Positions 44,226-52,470 of a stretch of DNA of 64,000 nt are shown piece after piece; the stretch's first letter is position 1, and each line of letters opens with the position of its first letter. Both the position numbers and the translations under genes were made by a program. Under the pieces are notes generated by a model, which was not told the DNA's origin, searched no databases, and saw only the letters and a list, made by a program, of their open reading frames with translations. Source of the stretch: Clostridium sp. CAG:628. Its GTDB lineage: Bacteria > Bacillota_I > Bacilli_A > RF39 > UBA660. Location: contig FR902240.1 in the NCBI GenBank assembly GCA_000438415.1, forward strand, positions 62,001 to 126,000, given 5' to 3'.

Positions 44226-44305
44226 TTTACAGCTCAAATAATAGGAGAAGGAAAGAATATTTCATTTTACAGCACAAATAATTGGAGAAGGGAAGAATAT
44301 TTCAG
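44226..44305 (+). repeat. 40-bp imperfect tandem duplication
   Basis: Copies at 44226-44265 and 44266-44305 share 36 of 40 bases. The unit is not a multiple of three, so the duplication changes the reading frame right after the signal peptide. Confidence 0.92.
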
Positions 44306-45465
44306 TAAGTAGTGCTGACTTGAAAATAGTATTTACTGATACAGATGGTAATATTGAAGGAAGTAATATAACACCAGGATGGAGTAATAGTAAAACTTTT
44401 ACAGTTAAAAACGAGTCAAATGGTACATATAAGTATGATATTATAATAAAAGATTTAGTAAATACTTTTAAAACTTATAAATACTTACAATATAAAATAA
44501 CTAGTACTGATGTTAGTTTATCTAATACAGAAGCTATAGACGAAGACACATGTAAAACTAAATCACTATGTAATTTAGGTTTCCCTACGTATAAGGTTAT
44601 CTTTGGCTTAACTCAAGCACAATGTCAAGAACTTGTAAAAAAGCACTCTTTTTCTCATGCTTATGAAGAGTCAGATTATAGTGAAGATTTAACTAATAGA
44701 ACTTGGGTAACTGAACTAATTAAACCGATAAATAACTGGGTAAAGTTCGGAAAATATCAGAATGATTTGATTGGATATAGAGGATATAAATCAACCACAG
44801 ATACTTCATATCACGAATATTCTACTATGGATGAATGTACATCAGCAAGTAGTTATAATACAAATTGTACTGAATATAAATATGCAAATACTGGTGATGA
44901 TATATACTGGAGAATAATAAGAACAAACTCAGATGGTAGTGTAAGACTTCTTTACCACGGTACAAGTACAACAACAACAGAAGCATATATAGGAGCATCA
45001 GCATTTAATACAACATATAATAACCCAATGTATGTAGGATATATGTATGGAACAAGTGGTTCATTAGTTAACAATAGAACAAATACAAATAATAGTACAA
45101 TAAAAGGAATAATAGATACATGGTATGAAAATAATCTAAAAATAAACTATACAAAATACCTAAGTACAACAGCAGTATACTGTAATGATAGAAGTAACCC
45201 AGCAGGTGGATATAACACTGATAAAAAGACAGAATTCTACTATGGTGGATATACAAGACTAGGAACAAATAAAACACCAACCTATGACTGTACAAATGTA
45301 AATGATAAATTCACAGTAGACACAAGTACAGGAAATGGAAAGTTAACATATCCCATAGCATTAATGACAGCAGACGAAGTAAGTTTTGCAGGTGGAGTAT
45401 ATTTTACAAGCGCAGAAACATGGTATTATAAAAATAGTGCAAAGGGTAGCTCAACAGGCTCAACC

Positions 45466-45620
45466 TTGTGGTGGTTGTTGTCTCCTTCCAATTGGAATAA
45501 CGGCAGCGCTAACGTGTTCCTCATGCACGGTTCGTCCGGCCATGGCAACTTGTCCAGCGTCTACGTCTTCATCAACGCGCATGGTGTGCGTCCCGCCATT
45601 TCTCTCAAATCTTGTGTCAA
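45466..45620 (+). other. GC-rich, A-poor variable-region-like segment
   Basis: By my count 67 of the 120 bases at 45481-45600 are G or C and only 21 are A, while flanking sequence is strongly AT-rich. The segment encodes the lectin-like core from LWWLLSP to GVRPAISL, with many codons of the form NNC. This is the expected look and place of a diversity-generating retroelement variable region. No reverse transcriptase or template repeat is in the window. Confidence 0.55.
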
Positions 45621-45757
45621 GACAAGTGGAGGAGATGGCTCGGCAAGTGACCCATACACAATAAAAGAAACTACAAGTGGGTGCTAAACTGTAGATCTGA
45701 AGACCCCATTAACTTAACTGTGGAGTTTGTTAAATTCAGTTTAAATGGTAAAATAAT

Positions 45758-45804
45758 ATGTAGGAAATCGGTAAATTTAAATGTCGGTTTTCCTACATTT
45801 TTTT
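45758..45804 (+). terminator. Terminator after the surface protein gene
   Basis: ATGTAGGAAA and TTTCCTACAT form a 10-bp stem followed by seven T. Confidence 0.88.
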
Positions 45805-45873
45805 AATGATATAATTATACTTAATTTCTATATACTTCATGTTTTTTTATTAAATATTTTGTTCTTAAAATTG

Positions 45874-45902
45874 TTGATAAAAGTATGATTATGTGGTAGA
45901 AT
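45874..45902 (+). promoter_or_regulatory. Promoter of rpsB-tsf
   Basis: TTGATA at 45874-45879 and TAGAAT at 45897-45902 with a 17-base spacer. Confidence 0.75.
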
Positions 45903-45905
45903 ATT

Positions 45906-45966
45906 AGGTGCTTTGAAAAATAAACACCTTTAGGGATTTTACTTGCTAGTGCTTAATTGTGCAAGT
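45906..45966 (+). promoter_or_regulatory. Structured 5' leader of rpsB
   Basis: Two hairpins lie in the leader of about 100 bases: AGGTG/CACCT (45906-45929) and ACTTGC/GCAAGT (45941-45966). A leader of this kind is consistent with ribosomal protein S2 autoregulation, which is my inference. Confidence 0.45.
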
Positions 45967-46009
45967 ATTTAGAACTATTGGGAAGAAAAACGAAAGGAAG
46001 AGTGATATT

Positions 46010-46915
46010 ATGACAGTTGTGTCAAAAAGTTATTTATTAGAAGCAGGTGTTCATTTTGGACATCAAACTAAAAGATGGAATCCTAAAATGAAGGAGTATA
46101 TCTTTGCAGCAAGAGATGATATTTATATTATCGATTTAGAGAAAACAGTAAGAAAGTTAGAAGAAGCTTATAGTGCTTTATATGAAGCATGTAAGGATGG
46201 TGGAAAAGCTTTATTTGTTGGAACTAAGAAACAAGCTAGTGAAGCTAGTATTGAAGAGGCTACTAGATGTGGAGGATACTATGTAACTGAAAGATGGTTA
46301 GGTGGTACTCTTACAAACTTTAAGACTATTAGAGAAAGAATTAATAGACTAGATGAAATTGAGAAAATGAAAAGTGAAGGTAAGTTTGAATTACTTCCTA
46401 AAAAAGAAGTTGCTAAACTACAAAAGGAATATGATAAATTAAATAAGATTCTTTGTGGTATTAGAGAAATGAAAAAATTACCTCAAGCAGTTATAGTAAC
46501 TGACCCTAGAATAGAATTAAATGCAGTTAGAGAGGCTAAAAAATTAGGTATTCCTACATTTGGTATTGTTGATACTAATAGTGATCCTGATTTAGTAGAT
46601 TATGTTATTCCTGGAAATGATGATGCTGTAAGAGCAGTTAAAGTTGTACTTGGAGTACTTGCTAATGCTGTGTGTGAAGGAAATAATTTACCACTTGATG
46701 ATTATATAACTGAAGAAGAATTTGTTAAACCTAAAAAGAAAGAAACAAAAAAAGAAGAAGTAACTGTTACTGTTAAAGAAGTAGAAGAACCAGTTATGGA
46801 AGAAGCTAAATATGAAGATATGAAACTTAGTGAATTAAAAGCTATAGCTAAAGAACAAGGTGTTAAAGGTTACAGTTCTATGAAAAAAGAAGAACTATTA
46901 AATATTTTAAAGTAA
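46010..46915 (+). CDS. rpsB: Ribosomal protein S2 with C-terminal extension
   Basis: The 301-residue protein matches uS2 over about 1-235: [30 protein letters not shown] and ITDP-type [15 protein letters not shown] charged linker follows and then a small helical domain (about 262-301) with [19 protein letters not shown] and EELLNIL, resembling the Rho N-terminal/SAP-like fold. ATG 46010 follows GGAAGAGTGAT. tsf lies 16 bases downstream. Confidence 0.96.
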   Translation: MTVVSKSYLLEAGVHFGHQTKRWNPKMKEYIFAARDDIYIIDLEKTVRKLEEAYSALYEACKDGGKALFVGTKKQASEASIEEATRCGGYYVTERWLGGTLTNFKTIRERINRLDEIEKMKSEGKFELLPKKEVAKLQKEYDKLNKILCGIREMKKLPQAVIVTDPRIELNAVREAKKLGIPTFGIVDTNSDPDLVDYVIPGNDDAVRAVKVVLGVLANAVCEGNNLPLDDYITEEEFVKPKKKETKKEEVTVTVKEVEEPVMEEAKYEDMKLSELKAIAKEQGVKGYSSMKKEELLNILK

Positions 46916-46931
46916 GAAAAGGAGTGTAATT

Positions 46932-47810
46932 ATGGATATTAAAGCAAGTGATGTAAAAACTTTAAGAGATATGACTGGTGCAGGTATGCTTGACTGTAAA
47001 AAAGCATTAACTGAAACTAATGGTGATATTGATAAAGCTGTTGATTATTTAAGAGAAAAAGGTATTAGTAAGGCTGCTAAGAAGCAAGATAGAATTGCTG
47101 CTGAAGGATTAGCTAATATTTATATTGATGGTAATAAAGCAGTTATTCTTGAAGTAAACTCTGAAACTGACTTTGTTAGTAAGAATCAAGAATTTCAAAA
47201 TATGGTTAAAACTATAGGTGAAACTATATTAAAAAATGAAGTTTCTACTGTAGAAGAAGTATTAAATTTAAGTACAGGGTCTGGTACTGTTAATGATTTA
47301 ATTATTAATGAAACAGCTACTATTGGAGAAAAATTAAGTTTAAGAAGATTTGCTCTTCTTACTAAAAATGATGATGAATTTTTTGGAAGTTATTTACATA
47401 TGGGTGGAAGAATTGCTTCATTAGTTATTGTAAAAAATGGTAATGAAGAAATTGCTAAAGATGTAGCAATGCAAAGTGCTGCAATGAAGCCAAAATATGT
47501 TAATAGAGATGAAGTTCCTAATAGTGAAGTTGAACATGAAAGAACTGTTTTAACTGAACAAGCATTAAATGAAGGTGCTAAAAAAGAATTCGTAGATAGA
47601 ATAATTGCAGGAAGATTAAATAAATTTTTTGCTGAAATTTGCTTGGTAGAGCAAGCATTCGTAAAGGATGGAGATTTGACTGTTCAAGCATACTTAGATA
47701 AGACTAATAGTACAGTTATTAAAATGGTACGTTATGAAGTTGGAGAAGGTATGGAAAAGAGAAATGATGACTTTGCAAGTGAAGTTATGAGTCAAATTAA
47801 CAATGCATAA
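46932..47810 (+). CDS. tsf: Elongation factor Ts
   Basis: Nucleotide exchange factor for EF-Tu. The 292-residue protein has the N-terminal UBA-like domain VKTLRDMTGAGMLDCKKAL, then the core with VNSETDFVSKN and the DVAMQSAAMKPKYV block. It is cotranscribed with rpsB. The stop overlaps the next ORF by 8 bases, and a terminator lies just downstream inside that ORF. Confidence 0.97.
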   Translation: MDIKASDVKTLRDMTGAGMLDCKKALTETNGDIDKAVDYLREKGISKAAKKQDRIAAEGLANIYIDGNKAVILEVNSETDFVSKNQEFQNMVKTIGETILKNEVSTVEEVLNLSTGSGTVNDLIINETATIGEKLSLRRFALLTKNDDEFFGSYLHMGGRIASLVIVKNGNEEIAKDVAMQSAAMKPKYVNRDEVPNSEVEHERTVLTEQALNEGAKKEFVDRIIAGRLNKFFAEICLVEQAFVKDGDLTVQAYLDKTNSTVIKMVRYEVGEGMEKRNDDFASEVMSQINNA

Positions 47811-48387
47811 ATTAATTAAAATAAATGTTAGTAAAAGAAGCCTGTATGTTATTATAGGCTTCTTTTTAATTCTTCTATTTTATCAAGATATGAAAACACC
47901 TAAAGTGAATGATTTGGCTTTAGTAAATAATAAAATGCTTACGAATGTTAATGGACAAGAACTTTTAGATATACTTGAATCTAAAACTGGAGTTGTTTTG
48001 GTTGTTAATGATAAAGTAGATATTAATAGAATATTAGACATTTTAATAAATTATAAAACTAATGAGAATATTTATGTATATAATGCTAAATATGATGAAG
48101 TTGTTTTAGGACTAGATGATGAAGAAAATGTAATTATTAAGCAAGAACCTTCTAAAATATATAATAAAATCTTAGACGAACTTGGAAGTTATGCAGACAA
48201 ATATTATGTTTATGATAGTTGGAATACTCCAATTGATACTGGGTATTTGAGAATGTATACTCCTATGGTAATGTTTGTTAAAGAAGGTAATATATTATTT
48301 AGTAGTTCTATAGTGGATGATAGTATTACTGATGAAGATTTAAATGTTTTATATAAAAAAGGTTTTAGTTTACTTAAAGTAAGTTAA
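47803..48387 (+). CDS. Membrane-anchored protein, probably thioredoxin-fold
   Basis: A 194-residue protein with one N-terminal helix (about 12-26) and an outer domain whose pattern (TGVVLVVNDKVD, YVYDSWNTPID, PMVMFVKEGNILFSSS) suggests a thioredoxin-like fold without active-site cysteines. The ATG overlaps the end of tsf. A strong intrinsic terminator lies in codons 12-22, so expression needs read-through. No ribosome binding site is obvious beyond coupling to tsf. Confidence 0.6.
   Translation: MHKLIKINVSKRSLYVIIGFFLILLFYQDMKTPKVNDLALVNNKMLTNVNGQELLDILESKTGVVLVVNDKVDINRILDILINYKTNENIYVYNAKYDEVVLGLDDEENVIIKQEPSKIYNKILDELGSYADKYYVYDSWNTPIDTGYLRMYTPMVMFVKEGNILFSSSIVDDSITDEDLNVLYKKGFSLLKVS
47836..47868 (+). 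terminator. Terminator of rpsB-tsf inside the next ORF
   Basis: AGAAGCCT (47836-47843) pairs perfectly with AGGCTTCT (47856-47863), followed by four T. It lies 26 bases after the tsf stop. Confidence 0.8.
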
Positions 48388-48411
48388 AGTGGATTTTTCC
48401 ACTTTTTTTAT
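48386..48411 (+). terminator. Terminator before mraZ
   Basis: AAAGTGG and CCACTTT pair, followed by a T-run; the upstream stop codon is at its edge. Confidence 0.85.
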
Positions 48412-48565
48412 TTATAAAAAAACACAATATAGAATTGTCTATTTTTGAACATAAGTTGGGCCAAAGATTTCTCTTCATTTTCATTATATCAAAAATATTT
48501 ATAAAAAAAACTTTACAATTAAAATGTAAAGTAATGTGAAAATTTATTTTTTTATTAAAATGTAC

Positions 48566-48594
48566 TTTACTTAGTAATAAGTTTAGAGTAAAAT
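48566..48594 (+). promoter_or_regulatory. Promoter of the mraZ cluster
   Basis: TTTACT at 48566-48571 and TAAAAT at 48589-48594 with a 17-base spacer; MraZ boxes begin right after the -10 box. Confidence 0.65.
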
Positions 48595-48629
48595 AGTGGT
48601 AGGTAGTGGAGTGAAGTGGAAGAAAGTGG
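48595..48629 (+). promoter_or_regulatory. MraZ box array (four AGTGG repeats)
   Basis: AGTGG occurs at 48595, 48605, 48615 and 48625, exactly 10 bases apart, one helical turn. MraZ proteins are known to bind spaced GTGG/TGGG repeats upstream of their own gene. The array covers the transcription start, and its last box merges with the ribosome binding site. Confidence 0.88.
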
Positions 48630-48638
48630 GGGATTACA

Positions 48639-49076
48639 ATGCTAATGGGTGAGTTTAATCATAGTATTGATGATAAGAATAGACTTATTATTCCTTCTAA
48701 ACTTAGAAATGAACTTGGTAATGAAGCTGTTATTACTAGGGGACTTGATAAATGTTTATTCATTTATTCTAAGAAAGAATGGGAAAGTATTGTAAGTAAA
48801 CTATCTAATTTACCATTTACTAAGAAAAGTGTAAGGGATTTTAATAGATTTTTCTTAAGTAGTGCTTCTACTATTGTATTCGACAAGATGGGTCGAGTAA
48901 ATTTATCTCAGTCTTTACTAAATTATGCTAATTTAACTAAAGAATGTGTTATTATTGGCGTAAATGATAGAGTTGAAGTTTGGGATAAAAATGAATTTGA
49001 TACTTTCATATCTTCTAATTTAGATAATTTTAGTGATATGGCTGAAAATTTATTTGAAGGAGGACAAGATGCATAA
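48639..49076 (+). CDS. mraZ: MraZ transcriptional regulator
   Basis: A 145-residue AbrB-like double-domain regulator of the division/cell wall cluster. It starts with MLMGEFNHSIDDKNRLIIPSKLR and has the second repeat in FDKMGRVNLSQSL, both with the DxxGRxxIP-type pattern (first copy DKNRLIIP). The start follows GTGGGGGA. It probably represses its own operon through the four AGTGG boxes. It overlaps rsmH by 8 bases. Confidence 0.95.
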   Translation: MLMGEFNHSIDDKNRLIIPSKLRNELGNEAVITRGLDKCLFIYSKKEWESIVSKLSNLPFTKKSVRDFNRFFLSSASTIVFDKMGRVNLSQSLLNYANLTKECVIIGVNDRVEVWDKNEFDTFISSNLDNFSDMAENLFEGGQDA

Positions 49077-49971
49077 GAGTGTATTACTTATTGAGAGTAT
49101 TAATGGATTAAATATTAAACCAGATGGAACTTATATAGATTGTACATTAGGGTATGCTGGTCATTCAGGGGAAATATTAAAGAGATTAGAAACTGAGGGG
49201 TTTTTATTCGCCTTTGATCAAGATGAGGAAGCTGTTAATTTTAGTTATGATAAGCTTTCTAAGATAGGTAATAATTTTAAAATATTTCATACTAATTTTA
49301 GAAATATTAAAGAGTGTATTACTGATAAAGTTGATGGTATTTTATTTGACCTTGGAGTGAGCAGTCCTCAACTTGATGATGCTTCAAGAGGATTTAGTTT
49401 TCATAAAGATGCACCTCTTGATATGAGAATGGATAAGAGACAGGAGTTAGATGCTTATAAAGTAGTTAATACTTATCCTTTAGAAAAATTAATTGATATT
49501 TTATATATTTATGGAGAAGAAGTAAATGCTAAAAGTATTGCTAAGGGAATTATTAGTAATAGACCAATTAATACTACTTTAGAACTTGCTAATGTTATTA
49601 AAGAGAATGTTCCTATTAGTTATAGAAAAAAGAGTAATCCATGTAGAAAAACTTTTCAAGCAATTAGAATTGAAGTTAATTCTGAACTTAGTATATTAGA
49701 AAAAAGTTTAATGGATGCGTTTAGTTTACTTAAATCTAATGGAAGAATGTGCGTTATTACTTTTCATAGTTTAGAAGATAGAATAGTTAAGAATGTTTTT
49801 AAAAAACTATGTAGTGATGACATTAATAGTAAGAACTTACCAGTAGTTCCTCTTGAGATGAGGGCTAAGGCTAAACTTATTACTAAAAAACCTATTATAC
49901 CTAGTGGTAGTGAACTAGAGTTAAATAATAGAAGTAGAAGTGCTAAATTAAGAATAATAGAAAAATTATAA
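49069..49971 (+). CDS. rsmH: 16S rRNA (cytosine-1402-N4)-methyltransferase RsmH
   Basis: A 300-residue SAM-dependent methyltransferase. It shows HKSVLLIESING, DCTLGYAGHSGEIL for SAM binding, FDLGVSSPQLDDASRGFSF and ITFHSLEDRIVKNVF. ATG 49069 follows AAGGAGG and overlaps mraZ. Second gene of the mraZ cluster. Confidence 0.96.
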   Translation: MHKSVLLIESINGLNIKPDGTYIDCTLGYAGHSGEILKRLETEGFLFAFDQDEEAVNFSYDKLSKIGNNFKIFHTNFRNIKECITDKVDGILFDLGVSSPQLDDASRGFSFHKDAPLDMRMDKRQELDAYKVVNTYPLEKLIDILYIYGEEVNAKSIAKGIISNRPINTTLELANVIKENVPISYRKKSNPCRKTFQAIRIEVNSELSILEKSLMDAFSLLKSNGRMCVITFHSLEDRIVKNVFKKLCSDDINSKNLPVVPLEMRAKAKLITKKPIIPSGSELELNNRSRSAKLRIIEKL

Positions 49972-49985
49972 AAAGGAGAATATTT

Positions 49986-50276
49986 ATGGCTAGAAAGAAG
50001 AATAAAAAGTTATTAAAGGGAGAAAGAGTACTAAGAACTTTTATATTACTATTAATTATTGGTAATATATTTGGTACATCTTTTAGTATGGCTCTTCTTT
50101 CTAAAACTAATATAGAAGTTGAAAGTATTAGAAAAAAAATATCTAAGCAAGAAAGTTTAAATCAAAGTTTAGAGATGAAAATAAGTGAACTAGCAAGTTT
50201 TGATAATGTAGAAGGTATTGCATCACTATATGGTTTGGAGTATAATAATAGTAATGTTAGAACAATAAATGAATAA
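49986..50276 (+). CDS. ftsL: FtsL-like cell division protein
   Basis: A 96-residue bitopic protein: a basic N-terminus, one membrane helix (about 17-40) and a short coiled coil (ESIRKKISKQESLNQSLEMKI). The size, topology and place between rsmH and the PBP gene fit FtsL, which recruits the septal synthase. Sequence identity is not diagnostic for this family, so the call is mostly by context. Confidence 0.8.
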   Translation: MARKKNKKLLKGERVLRTFILLLIIGNIFGTSFSMALLSKTNIEVESIRKKISKQESLNQSLEMKISELASFDNVEGIASLYGLEYNNSNVRTINE

Positions 50277-50290
50277 GGAAGGTGTTAACA

Positions 50291-52420
50291 TTGAAGAAAA
50301 CAAGAACTGTAAAAATTAGTAAATATTTTTTACTTGTTGTTGTTTTTTTGTTTGGTCTTATAATTTTAAAACTTAGTTATATTGTATTAAGTCCTAAAGT
50401 AGATGGTATTAGTTTAAGTGAGTTTGCATCTAATAGGAATACTGTTAAAGAAACTATAGTAGCACCTAGAGGAACAATATATGATAGTTTAGGAAATACT
50501 CTTGCAGTTAATGTTAACTCTTATACAGTTATAGCATATTTAAGTGAATCTAGAGAAGACGATAGGGTTAAAGATAAAGAAGGTACTGCTAAAGCACTTA
50601 GTCCTCTTATTAATATGACTGAAGAGAGTATTCTTAGTTTACTTAATATTGAAGGAGTTTATCAAGTGGAACTTGGACCTGGTGGAAGAGGTATTACTGA
50701 ATTAGTAAAGGAAAATATTGAAAAACTTAATTTACCTGGAATAGATTTTATTAAAAGTGTAAAGAGGTATTATCCTAATAGAAATTTTCTTAGTTATACT
50801 TTAGGTTATGCTAAAACTAATGATGATGGGGAAATTGTTGGAGAGATGGGACTTGAAAGACAATATAATAAAGATTTAACTGGTATTAATGGGTCAAGAA
50901 CTTTTGAAAGTGATATATATGGTTATAAGATAGCGAATACTAATGAAGAAGTGATAGAAGCTAAGAATGGAAAGGATATTTATTTAACAATAGATACAAA
51001 TATTCAGATGTTTACTGAACAAGCAATGAAAACATTAGAAACAGCAAGTTCTATGGAATGGGCTAGTATAAGTGTTGTTAATGCTAAAACCGGGGAAATT
51101 CTTGGAATCAGTTCTAATCCTAGTTTTGATCCTAATATAAAAAATATAACTAGTTATTATGATCCTTTTATTAGTTATACTTATGAACCTGGTAGTACTA
51201 TGAAAACATTTAGTTTTATGGCTGCAATTGAAAATGGCTTATATGATGGAGAAGAAAAATATAATTCTGGAAGTATTAAAGTAGGAGAATATACTATAAA
51301 AGACTGGAATAAGACTGGATGGGGTAGTATTAGTTTTAATGAAGGATTTTATGGAAGTTCGAATGTTGCTGCAACTCTTCTTAGTCAAAGGTTAGGAAGA
51401 GATAAGTTAAAAGATTTTTATAGAAGTTTAGGTTTTGGTAAGAAGACTGGAATTGATTTACCTAATGAACAAAGTGGTAAGATAGACTTTAATTATGATA
51501 TAGAAGTTGCTAATGCTAGTTTTGGACAAGGTATGAGTATTACTGCTATTCAAATGGTACAGGCTATGACTAGTATTAGTAATGGTGGGGAAGTAATAAA
51601 GCCTTATATAGTTAAAAAGATAGTAGACTCTAATACAAAAGAAGTTTTAGTTGAAAATAAAAGAACTGTTGTTAAGAGAGTTGCTAGTAAAGAGACTGTT
51701 AATCAAGTTAGAGATTTACTTGATGGGGTAGTTAATAATTTGCAGTCTATTACAGCAAGTGGGCATAGGTATAGAACTGATAAAGTTAGGACTATTGGTA
51801 AAACTGGTACTGCTGAAATTGCTGGAGATGGTGGATATTTAACTGGTAGTATAAACTATGTAAGAAGTTTTGCTGGAATGTTTCCATATGAAGATCCTCA
51901 AATTATTGTGTATGTTGTTGCAAGTAAGATAAGTGATAATTTATTAATTGCTAAAGCAACTAAACAACTAGTGGAAGATACTAGTACATATTTAGGAATA
52001 GTTAGTAGTGAAGTTTCTCCAACAGGTGATAATTATATACTTAAAAGTTATGTTAATAGAGATGTAGTTAGTTCTATAGAAGAGTTAAAAAGTATTAATT
52101 CTAATGTTATTTTAATAGGAGATGGTACTAAAGTAATTAGTCAGTATCCTAAAAAAGGAACAATTATTAATTCTAATGATAAAGTATTTTTGGTAACAAA
52201 TGGTACTAATTATAAATATACTAATATTGAAGGATTTTCTAGAAGTGACTTAGATGTGTATTCAAAGTTACTTGGTGTTAACTTTAACTATAATGGTTAT
52301 GGATATGCATTTGGTACTAATTTAAAAGGAAGAGATGTTGTTAAAGGAGAAACTATTGATATTAATTTAAAAGTAAAATATTTAGAAGTAGAAGATAATT
52401 CGACAAATAGTGACTTGTAA
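50291..52420 (+). CDS. Class B penicillin-binding protein with PASTA domains (FtsI/PBP2x/SpoVD type)
   Basis: A 709-residue transpeptidase that cross-links septal peptidoglycan. It has an N-terminal helix, a PBP dimer domain, the catalytic EPGSTMKTF (Ser near 301), YGSSNVA as the SxN motif, and GKTGTAEIAG near 503. Two PASTA domains follow (about 585-705). The start is TTG 50291, 8 bases after AAGGAAGG; an in-frame GTG overlaps that site. mraY and murD, which usually follow, are absent here. Confidence 0.93.
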   Translation: MKKTRTVKISKYFLLVVVFLFGLIILKLSYIVLSPKVDGISLSEFASNRNTVKETIVAPRGTIYDSLGNTLAVNVNSYTVIAYLSESREDDRVKDKEGTAKALSPLINMTEESILSLLNIEGVYQVELGPGGRGITELVKENIEKLNLPGIDFIKSVKRYYPNRNFLSYTLGYAKTNDDGEIVGEMGLERQYNKDLTGINGSRTFESDIYGYKIANTNEEVIEAKNGKDIYLTIDTNIQMFTEQAMKTLETASSMEWASISVVNAKTGEILGISSNPSFDPNIKNITSYYDPFISYTYEPGSTMKTFSFMAAIENGLYDGEEKYNSGSIKVGEYTIKDWNKTGWGSISFNEGFYGSSNVAATLLSQRLGRDKLKDFYRSLGFGKKTGIDLPNEQSGKIDFNYDIEVANASFGQGMSITAIQMVQAMTSISNGGEVIKPYIVKKIVDSNTKEVLVENKRTVVKRVASKETVNQVRDLLDGVVNNLQSITASGHRYRTDKVRTIGKTGTAEIAGDGGYLTGSINYVRSFAGMFPYEDPQIIVYVVASKISDNLLIAKATKQLVEDTSTYLGIVSSEVSPTGDNYILKSYVNRDVVSSIEELKSINSNVILIGDGTKVISQYPKKGTIINSNDKVFLVTNGTNYKYTNIEGFSRSDLDVYSKLLGVNFNYNGYGYAFGTNLKGRDVVKGETIDINLKVKYLEVEDNSTNSDL

Positions 52421-52470
52421 ATATAGTATACTCTTAATGGTGATGTTATGAGAGTGTACTATATTTTTTT
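52419..52470 (+). terminator. Terminator enclosing the sirA start codon
   Basis: Arms 52419-52433 and 52452-52466 pair over 15 positions with one G-U, followed by T. The loop contains the GGTGAT binding site and ATG of the next gene. Confidence 0.75.

Larger units (their letters stand above)
44148..45687 (+). pseudogene. TasA-like/DUF6273-like surface protein, frameshifted near its start (possible phase variant)
   Basis: From ATG 44148, behind GGAG, the first frame encodes a signal peptide (QKKQTILVVASLLVVVLSVTL, less its edges) and AYFTAQIIGEGKNIS, then shifts and stops at TAG 44310. A 40-base imperfect duplication causes the shift; removing one copy joins the signal peptide to the 44266-45687 frame, giving about 500 residues. 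The restored protein has a camelysin/TasA-like N-terminal part (KIVFTDTDGNIEGSNITPGW, then KTFTVKNES), a Cys-containing middle, and a C-type-lectin-like end with WWLLSPSNW and HGVRPAISLKS as in DUF6273-type proteins. The last 150 coding bases include a GC-rich patch. SipW is encoded just upstream. Confidence 0.75.

Noticed and set aside
45386..45664. Open frame in another phase through the GC-rich patch
   Set aside because: It is a by-product of the low stop-codon density in the GC-rich segment; the lectin-like reading is in the main frame.
43205..45806. Reverse transcriptase or template repeat next to the putative variable region
   Set aside because: No open frame with RT motifs and no second copy of the GC-rich segment is present in the window.
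48595..48629. Short regular repeat considered as a CRISPR fragment
   Set aside because: The unit is 5 bases with 10-base period and fits MraZ boxes; there are no spacers and no cas genes.
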